A DNA stretch of 64,000 nucleotides, taken from NCBI GenBank assembly GCA_903837355.1, contig CAILUI010000342.1, forward strand, positions 21,184 through 85,183. The letters are read 5' to 3'. Source of the DNA: an uncultured Victivallales bacterium. GTDB lineage: Bacteria > Verrucomicrobiota > Lentisphaeria > Oligosphaerales > JAFGRS01. Below the pieces are notes generated by a model, which made no database searches, was not told the DNA's origin, and saw only the letters and a list, made by a program, of their open reading frames with translations. Within the stretch, counting starts at the first letter, position 1. Each line of letters opens with the position of its first letter. The translations under genes and the position numbers were made by a program. Positions 8,701 through 15,528 of the stretch are shown piece after piece.

Positions 8701-9327
8701 TAGGCTGGAGACGTCCCGGCCAAAGGGCACCAGGCGCGTTTCCCAGCCTAACTGTACGCCCTCCTCGGCAAGCTGCTCGGCGAATTGCCGGCCCCCGCTA
8801 CAGCCCCCCATGAAGACATATAAGTTTTTCTGCTGCAACTCTTTAGCGATCTTTACGGCGATCTTGTTAGTAGGTGCGGCTCCGGTGATGGCGGCAAAGC
8901 CGGGAGCCGTGCCATCGACGAACTCGATGCCGCGTTCGCGCATGATGACGTCGTTGGCGGCGCCGAGCCAGATGCCCGCGGCCGGGGCCGGACCGATGAC
9001 CGTCTTGCAGGCTTCGATGATTTCGCAGGCGAAGAGGGCGGCGACGCCGGCGTCCAGGGCGTTGCCCAGATAGGGCAGCCAGACGTCGGCGGTCGGACGC
9101 TGCGGCAGGAGCTCGCGGGCGCCGTTGAGCGCGGTCTGCAGGTCCGCCAGGGTTTGCACCTTCTGGCCGGTGAAGCTGTAAATGATGGGCAAATAGTAGG
9201 CGGTATCGGGGAAGCCGACCGGCGCCGTCGCGCCCTGGGCCGCGATGGCGTCGTTCAGCTTTGCCTGGGCCTTGGCCACCCACTCTATGGCGCCGGCAAT
9301 GGCGCTGTCGCAGATGATCTTAGACAT
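5734..9327 (-). CDS. acsB-acsD: Acetyl-CoA synthase AcsB fused to corrinoid protein small subunit AcsD
   Basis: 1197 residues. Residues 1-730 are a full-length bacterial-type acetyl-CoA synthase, including the N-terminal CODH-contacting domain. A-cluster ligands are all present: C504, C507, C516, C526 (YSCLLCQSFAPNHVC, GLCGAYNW) and C593-G-C595 (MTSCGCFE). As I recall the Moorella numbering (506/509/518/528/595/597), each sits exactly two residues earlier. Residues about 730-865 form an Ala/Pro-rich linker interrupted by one helix-like segment (about 780-816). Residues about 865-1197 match the AcsD/CdhD small subunit TIM barrel (VKLGASRAEGGTRGKTYLIGG, LEGTHPEKGNRS, QDNYRTIAGAALAYGHSV, DPMTGAMGYG). 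These two proteins are normally separate. The frame is continuous, with no stop or frameshift. The start overlaps the end of acsA by 8 nt and is preceded by an AGGAGAG-type site. Inference: the fusion tethers the methyl carrier to the synthase. Confidence 0.95.
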   Translation of the reverse strand: MSKIICDSAIAGAIEWVAKAQAKLNDAIAAQGATAPVGFPDTAYYLPIIYSFTGQKVQTLADLQTALNGARELLPQRPTADVWLPYLGNALDAGVAALFACEIIEACKTVIGPAPAAGIWLGAANDVIMRERGIEFVDGTAPGFAAITGAAPTNKIAVKIAKELQQKNLYVFMGGCSGGRQFAEQLAEEGVQLGWETRLVPFGRDVSSLVYALGFANRAALSFGGVQPGDFAANLRYNKNRVFAFVLALGEVTPDKYAVAAGAINYGFPVIADTAIPQILPTGVCTYEHVVSSVPYETMVERALEVRGCKIRITHVPIPVAYGAAFEGERIRKTDVRVEFGGNRTPAFEFVTSVNLDQINDGEIEVIGPDIDSVPDGTALPLAIWVEVAGRKMQPDFEPILERQIHHLVNGAEGIWHMGQRDIVWTRVSKAGFASGLRLRHYGEIIHAKFLAEYPAIVDKVKVTLVTAGEEVNRRLAVARKVYDERNRRLASMTDESVDTFYSCLLCQSFAPNHVCVITPERLGLCGAYNWLDGKAAHEIDATGPNQPIKKGDCLDPVRGVWKGVNDYVYGTSHKSVQSFCAYSIMDNPMTSCGCFEVICAYLPECNGIMAVNREFQGETPVGMKFSSLAGSVGGGQQTPGFMGCGKVFLTSRKFLQAEGGYRRLVWMPKELKELLAADLKLRFGEQGVPDLLEQIADETVATEAHEVRAYLEKVGHPALQMADMAAASEPAAPAPAAVAAPVAAPAVVAATPVAPAPSTPAAPSKPSHDGAAVAPPPSAAALQQWQSDLAAEVRASVTRDVVREIIATLSRTFLAQDLPVPASVPASVPVPVSGPVPTSAPLPVPPAAPPARPVFATTSGGPSARDRLSAVTAFNVRREVGEVPVATVKLGASRAEGGTRGKTYLIGGQTAMPFHLWEGQMPQRPLVAMEVFDTVSEKYPAVLRRVYGDLLQDPARMAQACVEQYGADLISVRLEGTHPEKGNRSAAAAVDVVKRVLAAVEVPLIITGHNHFDKNNEVMKAVAQACAGENLLLNWVEQDNYRTIAGAALAYGHSVVAQSPIDVNIAKQLTILLTNMDIRQGQIVMDPMTGAMGYGLEYTYSVMERIRLTGLGGDKMLAGPMLGNPGQECAKIKELKAAEKDFPAWGDLDRRAALWETTTATSLLYAGADVLIMYHPEAAITVKKTIFRLLDGSAEQ
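6812..6873. repeat. Low-complexity G/C-rich microsatellite inside the AcsB-AcsD linker
   Basis: Degenerate hexamer repeats of the type gggaac/ggaagc run through the DNA that encodes the Pro/Val/Ser part of the linker (coding strand: cccgttcccgcttccgttcc and similar). The composition and period resemble the non-coding spacer at 14135-14180, which contains cccgttcccgttctgg. Confidence 0.6.
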
Positions 9328-11269
9328 TGATCTCTCTCCTGTCCTTCATATCGAGAAGCTTCCGCTCCAGCGCACGGTTGATGCCGAGCCGGTCGCGCTT
9401 CTGCTCGATCAGTTCCATGATCTTCTCGACCGCGGGGCCCGGTTCCGGGACATCATAGAAGGCGGCGCCGAAGAGCTTCTGCGTTTCCTCGTGGAGGAAC
9501 TCCTGGACCTTGTCCGAGCCGGAGGTGTGGAAGGGCAATCCGAGGACGACATCGCAGCCGGAGGCGACGAAGTAGCAGGCGATGGTGACGGCCTTCTCGC
9601 TCATCCACTCCGGGGCCAGGCCGACCGCGGGGAGCTGCGCGAGGTCATCGCCGAGGCCGCCCTCGAGCACGATCTCGGTGGCCGCTTCGAGAATGCGGCC
9701 ATTGTCGACGCAGCTACCCATGTGCAGGATGGGCGGAATACCGACCGTCTCACAAACCTCGCGCAGGCTGGCGCCGGCTGCGGTCAGGGCGGTCTCCGGG
9801 GTCAGGGCACCGGTCTTGGCCGAGGCCTGGGCCGCGCAGCCGGTCTGCAGCACCAGCACATTACGGGCGATCAGCTCGCGGACCACGTGGTTGATGTAGG
9901 AATCGGCCTTGGTCTTGGGGTTATTGCAGCCGACGATGCCGCAGACCCCGCGGATGCGGCCTTGGATGATGGCATCGTTGAGCGGGCGGAAGGAGGCCCG
10001 GAAGCGTCCCCCCAGCATGTAGCGGATGGCCTCGACGCTGAAGCCCGCCACCAGCGGCTGCTGCTGGCTCGGGATGGCGACCTTGGCCGGGTCACGCCGC
10101 GCATAGCGGTCGATGGCGCGCTTCAGGAGGCTCTTGGCCGAACTCAGGGCGTGGTCGTCGTCGAAGCGCAGGTGCGTGGCGCCGATGGTCTTGGCGATGT
10201 CGGCCGTGCTGACGATCTCGGTGTGGTAGGCCGCGGCCACCTGCGGCAGGCTGGGCATGACGCATTGGACGTCGACCACCATCATCTCCACGGCACCGGT
10301 GATGATGGCCAGTTCCTGCTGGTGGAAGTTGCCGGCCACGGGGATGCCGTGGCGCATGAGAATCTCGTTGGCGGTGCAGCACAGCCCGGCGAGGTTGACG
10401 CCCTCCGCCCCCGCGGCCTGGGCATAGGCTACGACCTCGGGGTCGTTGCAGGCGATGGCCAGCATCTCGGAGAGTGCCGGTTCGTGACCGTGGACGATGA
10501 CGTTCACCCGCTTCGCCTCGAGCACGCCCAGGTTGGCGCGTGAGCGCACCGGGGTCGGCGTGCCGAAGAGGATGTCGCCGACCATCGAGGCGAGCCGTGC
10601 GCCGCCCCAGCCGTCAGCCAGGGAGGTGCGGAAGGCCTGCAGGAGCAGGTTGCGGTAGTCGTGGTCGACCCCCATGTGCGTGCGGTGCATGGACTCGACG
10701 CACATGCGGTCGATGCCCAGGGGGGCGACCCCGGTCTCCGCCCAGACGGCCTGACGCTTGCGCGGCGCCAGGCTCAGGGTCTTCAGCGGCTCTTCCTGCG
10801 AGGTGAACTCGCCGATGCAGAGGTGTGCCAGGTCGAGAGCGATGGCGGCGTCGCTGCGGTCGACGGTGGGGATGGCATACTGGGCGGCGGCGCGGTGCAG
10901 GGCCTTGGGGTCATTGATCCGGTAGTCGCCGCCTTTGCCCTCCGCCACCGCCTTGAGGCGCAGGACGAGGTGCCGGGCGTGGTCGGAATGGGCCGCGCAA
11001 CCGCCGACGACTTCGCGCAGGAAGTTGCGGGCCACGATGGTGTCGGCGTCGGCGCCGCAGATGCCGCGCGGGCTCTTGGCCGCGATGCGGCAAGGCCCCA
11101 TGTGGCAGTTCTTGCAGCAGACTCCCGAGGTACCGAACTTGCACTGGATGCCCTGCGCATCAAAACGGTCGAAGCAGGTCTCGACGCCGTCGTGCAGGGC
11201 TTTGGCGATGACCTCGCACGAGGCCTCGTCACTCACCCGGTCTGCGGGTTTCAGGTGTTCTCTGGCCAT
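9320..11269 (-). CDS. acsA: Ni-dependent carbon monoxide dehydrogenase catalytic subunit AcsA
   Basis: 649 residues. Reversible CO2/CO reduction; supplies CO to the A-cluster in the CODH/ACS complex. D- and B-cluster cysteines are seen at C43, C51, C52, C55, C60 and C71 (IQCKFGTSGVCCKNCHMGPC). C-cluster ligands are at H262 (HGHEPALSEM), C297/C298 (LAGLCCTANE), C336 (DVQCVMPS), C443/C448 (GVCGIVGCNNPK), C478 (QTGCAAQASAKTG) and C520 (HMGSCVDNGR). Length and motifs are typical of monofunctional CooS/AcsA. ATG start at 11269 with AGGAG upstream. The stop overlaps the acsB start by 8 nt, indicating coupling and an AcsA-AcsB complex. The two cooC genes directly upstream would supply nickel insertion. 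Confidence 0.97.
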   Translation of the reverse strand: MAREHLKPADRVSDEASCEVIAKALHDGVETCFDRFDAQGIQCKFGTSGVCCKNCHMGPCRIAAKSPRGICGADADTIVARNFLREVVGGCAAHSDHARHLVLRLKAVAEGKGGDYRINDPKALHRAAAQYAIPTVDRSDAAIALDLAHLCIGEFTSQEEPLKTLSLAPRKRQAVWAETGVAPLGIDRMCVESMHRTHMGVDHDYRNLLLQAFRTSLADGWGGARLASMVGDILFGTPTPVRSRANLGVLEAKRVNVIVHGHEPALSEMLAIACNDPEVVAYAQAAGAEGVNLAGLCCTANEILMRHGIPVAGNFHQQELAIITGAVEMMVVDVQCVMPSLPQVAAAYHTEIVSTADIAKTIGATHLRFDDDHALSSAKSLLKRAIDRYARRDPAKVAIPSQQQPLVAGFSVEAIRYMLGGRFRASFRPLNDAIIQGRIRGVCGIVGCNNPKTKADSYINHVVRELIARNVLVLQTGCAAQASAKTGALTPETALTAAGASLREVCETVGIPPILHMGSCVDNGRILEAATEIVLEGGLGDDLAQLPAVGLAPEWMSEKAVTIACYFVASGCDVVLGLPFHTSGSDKVQEFLHEETQKLFGAAFYDVPEPGPAVEKIMELIEQKRDRLGINRALERKLLDMKDRREINV

Positions 11270-11371
11270 CCGTCGACTCCTATGCGTTTCACGCCTGCAG
11301 AACGATTGCTTCGTAAACGGACCTCACGTCGTCCCGGCCCGCTCTGGGAACCGTGTTCTCCGCCACCCGGC

Positions 11372-11393
11372 CGCGGGATACGGAGATCCCGCG
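11372..11393 (-). promoter_or_regulatory. Stem-loop between cooC and acsA
   Basis: A perfect 8-bp stem, cgcgggat and atcccgcg, encloses a 6-nt loop in the 145-bp gap between the second cooC gene and acsA. In the transcript (minus strand) it would be a stable GC-rich hairpin with no U tract, so it fits an mRNA processing or stability element better than an intrinsic terminator. The rest of the gap shows no ORF. Confidence 0.4.
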
Positions 11394-11414
11394 TTCCAGC
11401 GCACCAGGACGGCG

Positions 11415-12182
11415 TCAACCGCCACCGACCGCCCACGCCACCAGCGCTTCCAGGCGCTGCGCCACCGGGTTCGTGGCGGGCAGCGTCAGCACGCTGGCGC
11501 CCTCCTCGCCCAGCCGGGCCAACTCATCGTCGTCCGGCAAGCCGAGCACCTGCTCTGCGCCCAGTTCGGCCCCCAGCTCGGCCAGGCCGCGGGGGAGTTC
11601 GTCGCGCCGCACCCGGTTCACCACCAGCACCAGATGGCTGTAGCGAATGTCCATCTCCCGAGCCAGCGCGTGCAGCCGGCGCAGCGTCTCCAAACCGCGT
11701 TGCGAGGGATCCGTGACCAGCACCAGCAGGTCGACGGTGTTGACCAGGCGGCGGGAGAGGTTCTCGAGGCCGGCCTCGTTGTCGAGAACCACGTACGGGT
11801 ACTGCGCCGCCAACTGCGCCAGGACCTCGCGGAGCACGTTGTTGGCGTAGCAGTAGCAGCCCGGCCCCTCCGGGCGGCCCATGGCCACGAGGTCGAAGCG
11901 GTCCGCCTCGACCAGACTCTCGGCAATCTTCAGTTCGAGCAACTGCTGTTTCGAGATGCCGGTGGGCAACCCCTGTCCAGCGATCTGCCGGGCCTGCTCG
12001 CGGACGCCGCCGACCGTGACCTGTGCCTTGACCCCGAGCACGGCATCGAGGCAGGTGTTCGGATCGGCGTCCACGGCCAACACCGGCCCGCGATCGCGGG
12101 CGATGAGGCGAGCGACCAGAAGACCGGCGACGGTCGTCTTGCCGACCCCACCCTTACCGCCGATGGCAATGAGATAGCTCAT
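11415..12182 (-). CDS. cooC: CooC-type nickel-insertion ATPase (first CODH-proximal copy)
   Basis: 255 residues, MinD/ParA-type P-loop ATPase. The N-terminus has the deviant Walker A GGKGGVGKTT (residues 8-17). A GCYCYANN motif gives a C109-x-C111 pair, the expected dimer-interface nickel site of CooC proteins. It loads nickel into the C-cluster of CODH in an ATP-dependent way. It lies directly upstream of acsA in the same operon. Its ribosome-binding site is weak, and the 44-bp gap to the upstream cooC consists of a short repetitive sequence (gggactacgggattaccggactacggg). Confidence 0.9.
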   Translation of the reverse strand: MSYLIAIGGKGGVGKTTVAGLLVARLIARDRGPVLAVDADPNTCLDAVLGVKAQVTVGGVREQARQIAGQGLPTGISKQQLLELKIAESLVEADRFDLVAMGRPEGPGCYCYANNVLREVLAQLAAQYPYVVLDNEAGLENLSRRLVNTVDLLVLVTDPSQRGLETLRRLHALAREMDIRYSHLVLVVNRVRRDELPRGLAELGAELGAEQVLGLPDDDELARLGEEGASVLTLPATNPVAQRLEALVAWAVGGG

Positions 12183-12226
12183 GATGGGACTACGGGATTA
12201 CCGGACTACGGGACTGCGGCGCTGGT

Positions 12227-13009
12227 TCATGGCGGCTGGCGCTTCTCGAGCTGGCGCAGGATCGTCTCAAAACGGGCCCGAACCTCGGGGGGGCAGACAT
12301 CCAGGACAGCGGTACCGCTGCGGTCCGCCTGACGGATGGACTCGGTGAAGGGGATACAGCCCAGGAGGTCTCCGGCCGGCAAGGCTTCGCGGATGAAGGC
12401 CTCGTCCTCGGGGCCGGTGACCTTGTTGGCCACGAAGCAGAGGTCCCGGATGCCGAGCTCGCCGCACATGCGCACGACGCGGCGGGCGCAGTCGAGGGAG
12501 CGCTGGCCGGGCTCAACCACGATGACCATGGTGTCGACGCCGCGGGCGGTGCCGCGGCCCAGGTGCTCGACGCCGGCCTCCATGTCCAGGACCAGGGCTT
12601 CCTCACGAAAGAGCACCAGGTCGGTCACCAGAGCGCGGATCAGGATGCTCTCCGGGCAGGCACAGCCCCCGCCGCCGCGCGGCACGGCACCCAGCACCAG
12701 CAAGGCCACGCCACGATGCAGCGTGGCGTAGGTCTCCGTGATGTCGGAGACCTGCGGATTGAGCCTGAACATCTGGCCATACTGCTGGACCTTGGCGCCG
12801 GTGCGCTCTTCGATCAGCGCGACCTGTTCGGCGATGGGGACGATGCCGGCCTGCTGCGCCGCCGACAGGCCGAGAGCCACGGCGAGGTTGGCAACCGGAT
12901 CGGCATCCACGGCCACCACGCGGCGTCCCTGCTCGGCGAGCAGCAACGCCAGCGTTCCGGCCAGCGTCGACTTGCCGACCCCGCCCTTACCTGAGATGGC
13001 GATCTTCAT
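12227..13009 (-). CDS. cooC: Second CooC/AcsF-type nickel-insertion ATPase
   Basis: 260 residues, same fold as the neighbouring CooC: Walker A SGKGGVGKST (residues 6-15) and a GGCACPE motif giving C116-x-C118. Sequence identity to the neighbour looks modest, so this is an ancient duplication or two separately acquired types, not a recent tandem copy. In acetogens one maturation ATPase (CooC) serves CODH and a related one (AcsF) has been linked to the A-cluster, so the pair may divide the work between AcsA and the AcsB part of the fusion; that split is inference. ATG start preceded by GGAGA. Confidence 0.9.
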   Translation of the reverse strand: MKIAISGKGGVGKSTLAGTLALLLAEQGRRVVAVDADPVANLAVALGLSAAQQAGIVPIAEQVALIEERTGAKVQQYGQMFRLNPQVSDITETYATLHRGVALLVLGAVPRGGGGCACPESILIRALVTDLVLFREEALVLDMEAGVEHLGRGTARGVDTMVIVVEPGQRSLDCARRVVRMCGELGIRDLCFVANKVTGPEDEAFIREALPAGDLLGCIPFTESIRQADRSGTAVLDVCPPEVRARFETILRQLEKRQPP

Positions 13010-13054
13010 GGCGTCTCCGTACCCCCGGCCCCCGCCTCGCGGCGGCCGCGACGG

Positions 13055-14125
13055 TCAGAACCCGTACTTGCCCCGCAGCAGGTGCGACAGGGCGGCCGTA
13101 GTCTCGAAGACCCGCTCCGCATCGGCCGGGGCCATGGAGCCGGTGCCGCAGGACGGAGTGATCAGGGCCTGGCGCACAATCAGGCCCTTATCGATGCCCT
13201 TGGCGGCCAGACCGTCCATCACCTGCTCCAGCTTGACGGCGAGACTCTCCGGAGTCTGCTCGCGGATGGCCGCCGAGGTCGGCACCACGCCCCAAGCCAG
13301 CATGCCGCCGGCCTCGAGATGGCGTTTGACCGCGTCGGCGTACATGGCGATGGTCTGGCCGAAGCCGAAGGCGTCGAAGTTGACAATGTCCACGCCCGCA
13401 TCGATGAGGATGGTCCACTCGGTGTTGCCGCAGCAGTGTACCCCGGCGAAGCCGCCTTCGGCCTTGACTGCCGCGACGCACTCGCTGATGGCGGCGACGA
13501 CGTCATCGCGGCGGACGGAGACGTAGGTCGAACTGCCGAACGCCGAAAGGATAGGCTCGTCGATGAAACAGATCAGATTCTCGGCATAGGGCTTGAGGGT
13601 CTGCAGTTGCCAGCGGCACTTCATGGCCATGGTCTTGATGACCACATCGCGAAACTCCTCGTTGTACCAGATGGCCCGCTTGTTCTCGTCAACGATGGTG
13701 AGGGCGAAGCTGACCGGGCCCGTGGTCTGGGCCTTCAGCCATGGCCGCTTGCCGCCGAGCTTCTGCAGCCGCCGCAACAGCCCGTACAGCCCGTGCGAGA
13801 AGGCCTCGGAGATGGCCATGGCGGCGCAGTCGCCGGTCCCCGCGTCGGGGTCCATGGCGGTCATATAGGTCTCATAGAAGCCGGCGAAGGCCTCGGAGTA
13901 GTCGCCCGTGGTGTCGATGTACATCCGGCCCTTGGCCTCATCGATGACGGCGCGGGGCATGCCTTCGGAGTACTGGATCTCCATCTGTTCCCGCAGGCCG
14001 AAGGCCGACATCTGGGGCCAGATGGGCGCGTCGAGCGTCCGCAGCGACACGTCGAGCGCGTGCTCCACCTCGGCAAAAGGCATCGACCCGATCGCGGTAG
14101 ACATCAACTTGGGCTGGATGCTCAT
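13055..14125 (-). CDS. Core-MetE/UROD-superfamily corrinoid-dependent methyltransferase
   Basis: 356 residues, a single TIM-barrel of the UroD/MetE superfamily that lacks the duplicated N-terminal half of canonical MetE. Zinc-site candidates match MetE: H230-x-C232 (GVHCCGN) and C326 (TPSCGTGS), with an acidic DEP motif at 189-191 and TTGPVSFAL at 134-142. Folate-independent core-MetE (MesB-type) enzymes in anaerobes that have a corrinoid iron-sulfur protein are reported to use methyl-corrinoid as donor to homocysteine. The operon position here supports that partner. The alternative is an MtaA/MtbA-like methylcobamide methyltransferase. Start at 14125 is chosen for its GTGAGGG upstream and because the family motif GSMPF begins soon after; a 19-residue upstream extension is low-complexity DNA. 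Confidence 0.8.
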   Translation of the reverse strand: MSIQPKLMSTAIGSMPFAEVEHALDVSLRTLDAPIWPQMSAFGLREQMEIQYSEGMPRAVIDEAKGRMYIDTTGDYSEAFAGFYETYMTAMDPDAGTGDCAAMAISEAFSHGLYGLLRRLQKLGGKRPWLKAQTTGPVSFALTIVDENKRAIWYNEEFRDVVIKTMAMKCRWQLQTLKPYAENLICFIDEPILSAFGSSTYVSVRRDDVVAAISECVAAVKAEGGFAGVHCCGNTEWTILIDAGVDIVNFDAFGFGQTIAMYADAVKRHLEAGGMLAWGVVPTSAAIREQTPESLAVKLEQVMDGLAAKGIDKGLIVRQALITPSCGTGSMAPADAERVFETTAALSHLLRGKYGF

Positions 14126-14196
14126 GGGAGCCCTCACTCTCTTTCGACTTCCCGTTCCCGTTCTGGTCCTTGTACCCGTCACCCGTCACCGGGCCG
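14126..14196. repeat. Low-complexity spacer between the two methyltransferase genes
   Basis: 71 bp of degenerate short repeats (cccgttcccgttctgg, cccgtcacccgtcacc). No ORF or hairpin of note. It is similar in kind to the DNA of the AcsB-AcsD linker and to other spacers in this window. Confidence 0.5.
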
Positions 14197-15084
14197 TCAG
14201 GCTGAGACCGCCGTCTTCAGGGCGCGGATGTGGTCCGGGGTGGTACCGCAACAGCCCCCGACGATGTTGGCTCCGGCGGCCACGATGGCCGTGATCTGTG
14301 CGGCCATGTCGGCCGGCGATTCCGGGAAGACATCGACGCCGTTGACGTTCTTGGGCAGTCCGGCGTTGGCATGTACCAGGATCGGCGTCTGCGGTGCGGC
14401 GGCCCGCATCTCGCGGACGATCTCGATCATGCGCTCGATGCCGTTACCGCAGTTGGTGCCGATGATATCCGCGCCGGCGGCGAGGGCGGCCTGGGCGGCC
14501 TCCGTCGGGGTGGTGCCCATCATGGTCCGGTAGTCACCGTTCACCGTACGGTCGAAGGTGAAGGTGCAGATCACCTCGCAACCGGTGTTCTCCTTGGCGG
14601 CACGAACGGCGATGGCGGCCTCGTCGGCAGCCATCATGGTCTCGATGCAGAGGCCATCGGCGCCGCCCTTTTCAAGCGCCTGGCACTGCTCCTTGAAGGC
14701 AGCGTAGAGCTCCGCTTCGGTGATGTCACCCATCAGCAGCATCTTGCCGGTCGGGCCCACCGAGGCGATCACCCAGGCCTGGCTACCCGCCGCCTGGCGC
14801 GAGATCCGGGCCGCGGCCTCGTTGATCTCGCCCACCCGCGCCGCCAGCCCATAGTGCGCCAGCTTGCAGCCGCTGCCACCGAAGCTGTTCGATTCGATCA
14901 TGTCCGCCCCGGCGGCGACGTAACTCCGGGCGATGTCCAGGACTTCGCCCGGACGCTCGACGCACCACAACTCGGGGCACTCACCGGGCTGCAGGCCCTT
15001 CTTCTGCAGAAAGGTGCCCCAGGCACCGTCGGACACCAGAACGCGCCCCGCCTGCACTGCCGCCACGATCCTGCCTCTGTCCAT
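14197..15084 (-). CDS. Homocysteine S-methyltransferase domain protein (MetH N-terminal type)
   Basis: 295 residues, a stand-alone homocysteine-binding barrel (pfam Hcy methyltransferase type). It begins with LVSDGAWGTFLQ and has the zinc cysteines C212 (GTNCGNG) and C278-C279 (VGGCCGTTPDHI). There is no folate, cobalamin or reactivation domain, so a separate corrinoid protein must supply the methyl group; in this operon the only candidate is the AcsC/AcsD corrinoid protein. It is the promoter-proximal gene of the operon. ATG start with a good GGAGG site 8 nt upstream. A second homocysteine-type methyltransferase follows 71 bp downstream, which makes simple methionine synthesis by both redundant. 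Confidence 0.87.
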   Translation of the reverse strand: MDRGRIVAAVQAGRVLVSDGAWGTFLQKKGLQPGECPELWCVERPGEVLDIARSYVAAGADMIESNSFGGSGCKLAHYGLAARVGEINEAAARISRQAAGSQAWVIASVGPTGKMLLMGDITEAELYAAFKEQCQALEKGGADGLCIETMMAADEAAIAVRAAKENTGCEVICTFTFDRTVNGDYRTMMGTTPTEAAQAALAAGADIIGTNCGNGIERMIEIVREMRAAAPQTPILVHANAGLPKNVNGVDVFPESPADMAAQITAIVAAGANIVGGCCGTTPDHIRALKTAVSA

Positions 15085-15234
15085 CGGCTATCCTCCAACA
15101 CCTAACCCACGCCGCTCCGCGCACAGGCCACCCGACCGCCACGACCGGGATATCACGACCGATGCCGTCACTACTGGGCACATGCATAGAATAGGGGTAC
15201 ACGCGCCATTGTGGTTGTATATTCCAGGACCTTT

Positions 15235-15262
15235 ATTGTACATATCAGTACGGTAGCGTCGA
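15235..15262 (-). promoter_or_regulatory. Candidate promoter of the CODH/ACS operon
   Basis: On the minus strand TCGACG (15262-15257) and TACAAT (15240-15235) are separated by 16 bp, four and five matches to the sigma-70 hexamers. This would give a leader of roughly 140 nt before the first gene. A short dyad (gtac, six bases, gtac) overlaps the -10 region. The call is by eye only. Confidence 0.3.
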
Positions 15263-15414
15263 TTGATCGTTGGCTAAGAGGCGATAGGAGCGTCGGTTGG
15301 AGCGGTACTGTCGCTTTGTTTCGTCGTCGTTGTCAGTACAGCGATAGCAGGACGGTTGTCGTCATCGTCGTCGGTCTTGAGGCAAGAGAAGGGCGGGTGG
15401 ATCGGTTCCGATTG

Positions 15415-15477
15415 CGACCACGACCACGACTACGACCACGACTACGACCACGACTACGACCACGACCACGACTACGA
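15415..15477. repeat. Tandem repeat of cgaccacgacta-type units
   Basis: About five 12-bp units of the form cgaccacgacta, with a hexamer sub-period, immediately upstream of the regulator gene. No hairpin potential, since one strand has almost no self-complementarity. It could be phase-variable DNA or an array of short binding sites. Confidence 0.65.
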
Positions 15478-15528
15478 GAAAGACCAAGCGCGAAAGCCTA
15501 ACCAAGGCTGCTGCACAAGGATAGCACT

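Larger units (their letters stand above)
15085..15528. other. Divergent intergenic region between CODH/ACS operon and PocR-AraC regulator
   Basis: 444 bp with no gene. It is AT-richer at 15180-15260 than the surroundings, which fits promoters, and holds a C/G/A tandem repeat at 15415-15477. It should contain the start sites of the nine-gene operon (-) and of the regulator gene (+). Confidence 0.6.

Noticed and set aside
5689..8703. Long open frame (about 1004 codons) on the plus strand opposite acsB-acsD
   Set aside because: Its sequence is low-complexity Gly/Ala/Asp/Val-rich with no domain, as expected for the complement of a high-GC gene. The minus-strand gene is unmistakable.
13055..14125. 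Uroporphyrinogen decarboxylase (haem synthesis) annotation
   Set aside because: The HxC/C zinc pattern and operon context fit corrinoid/homocysteine methyltransferases; haem-type UroD residues are not seen.
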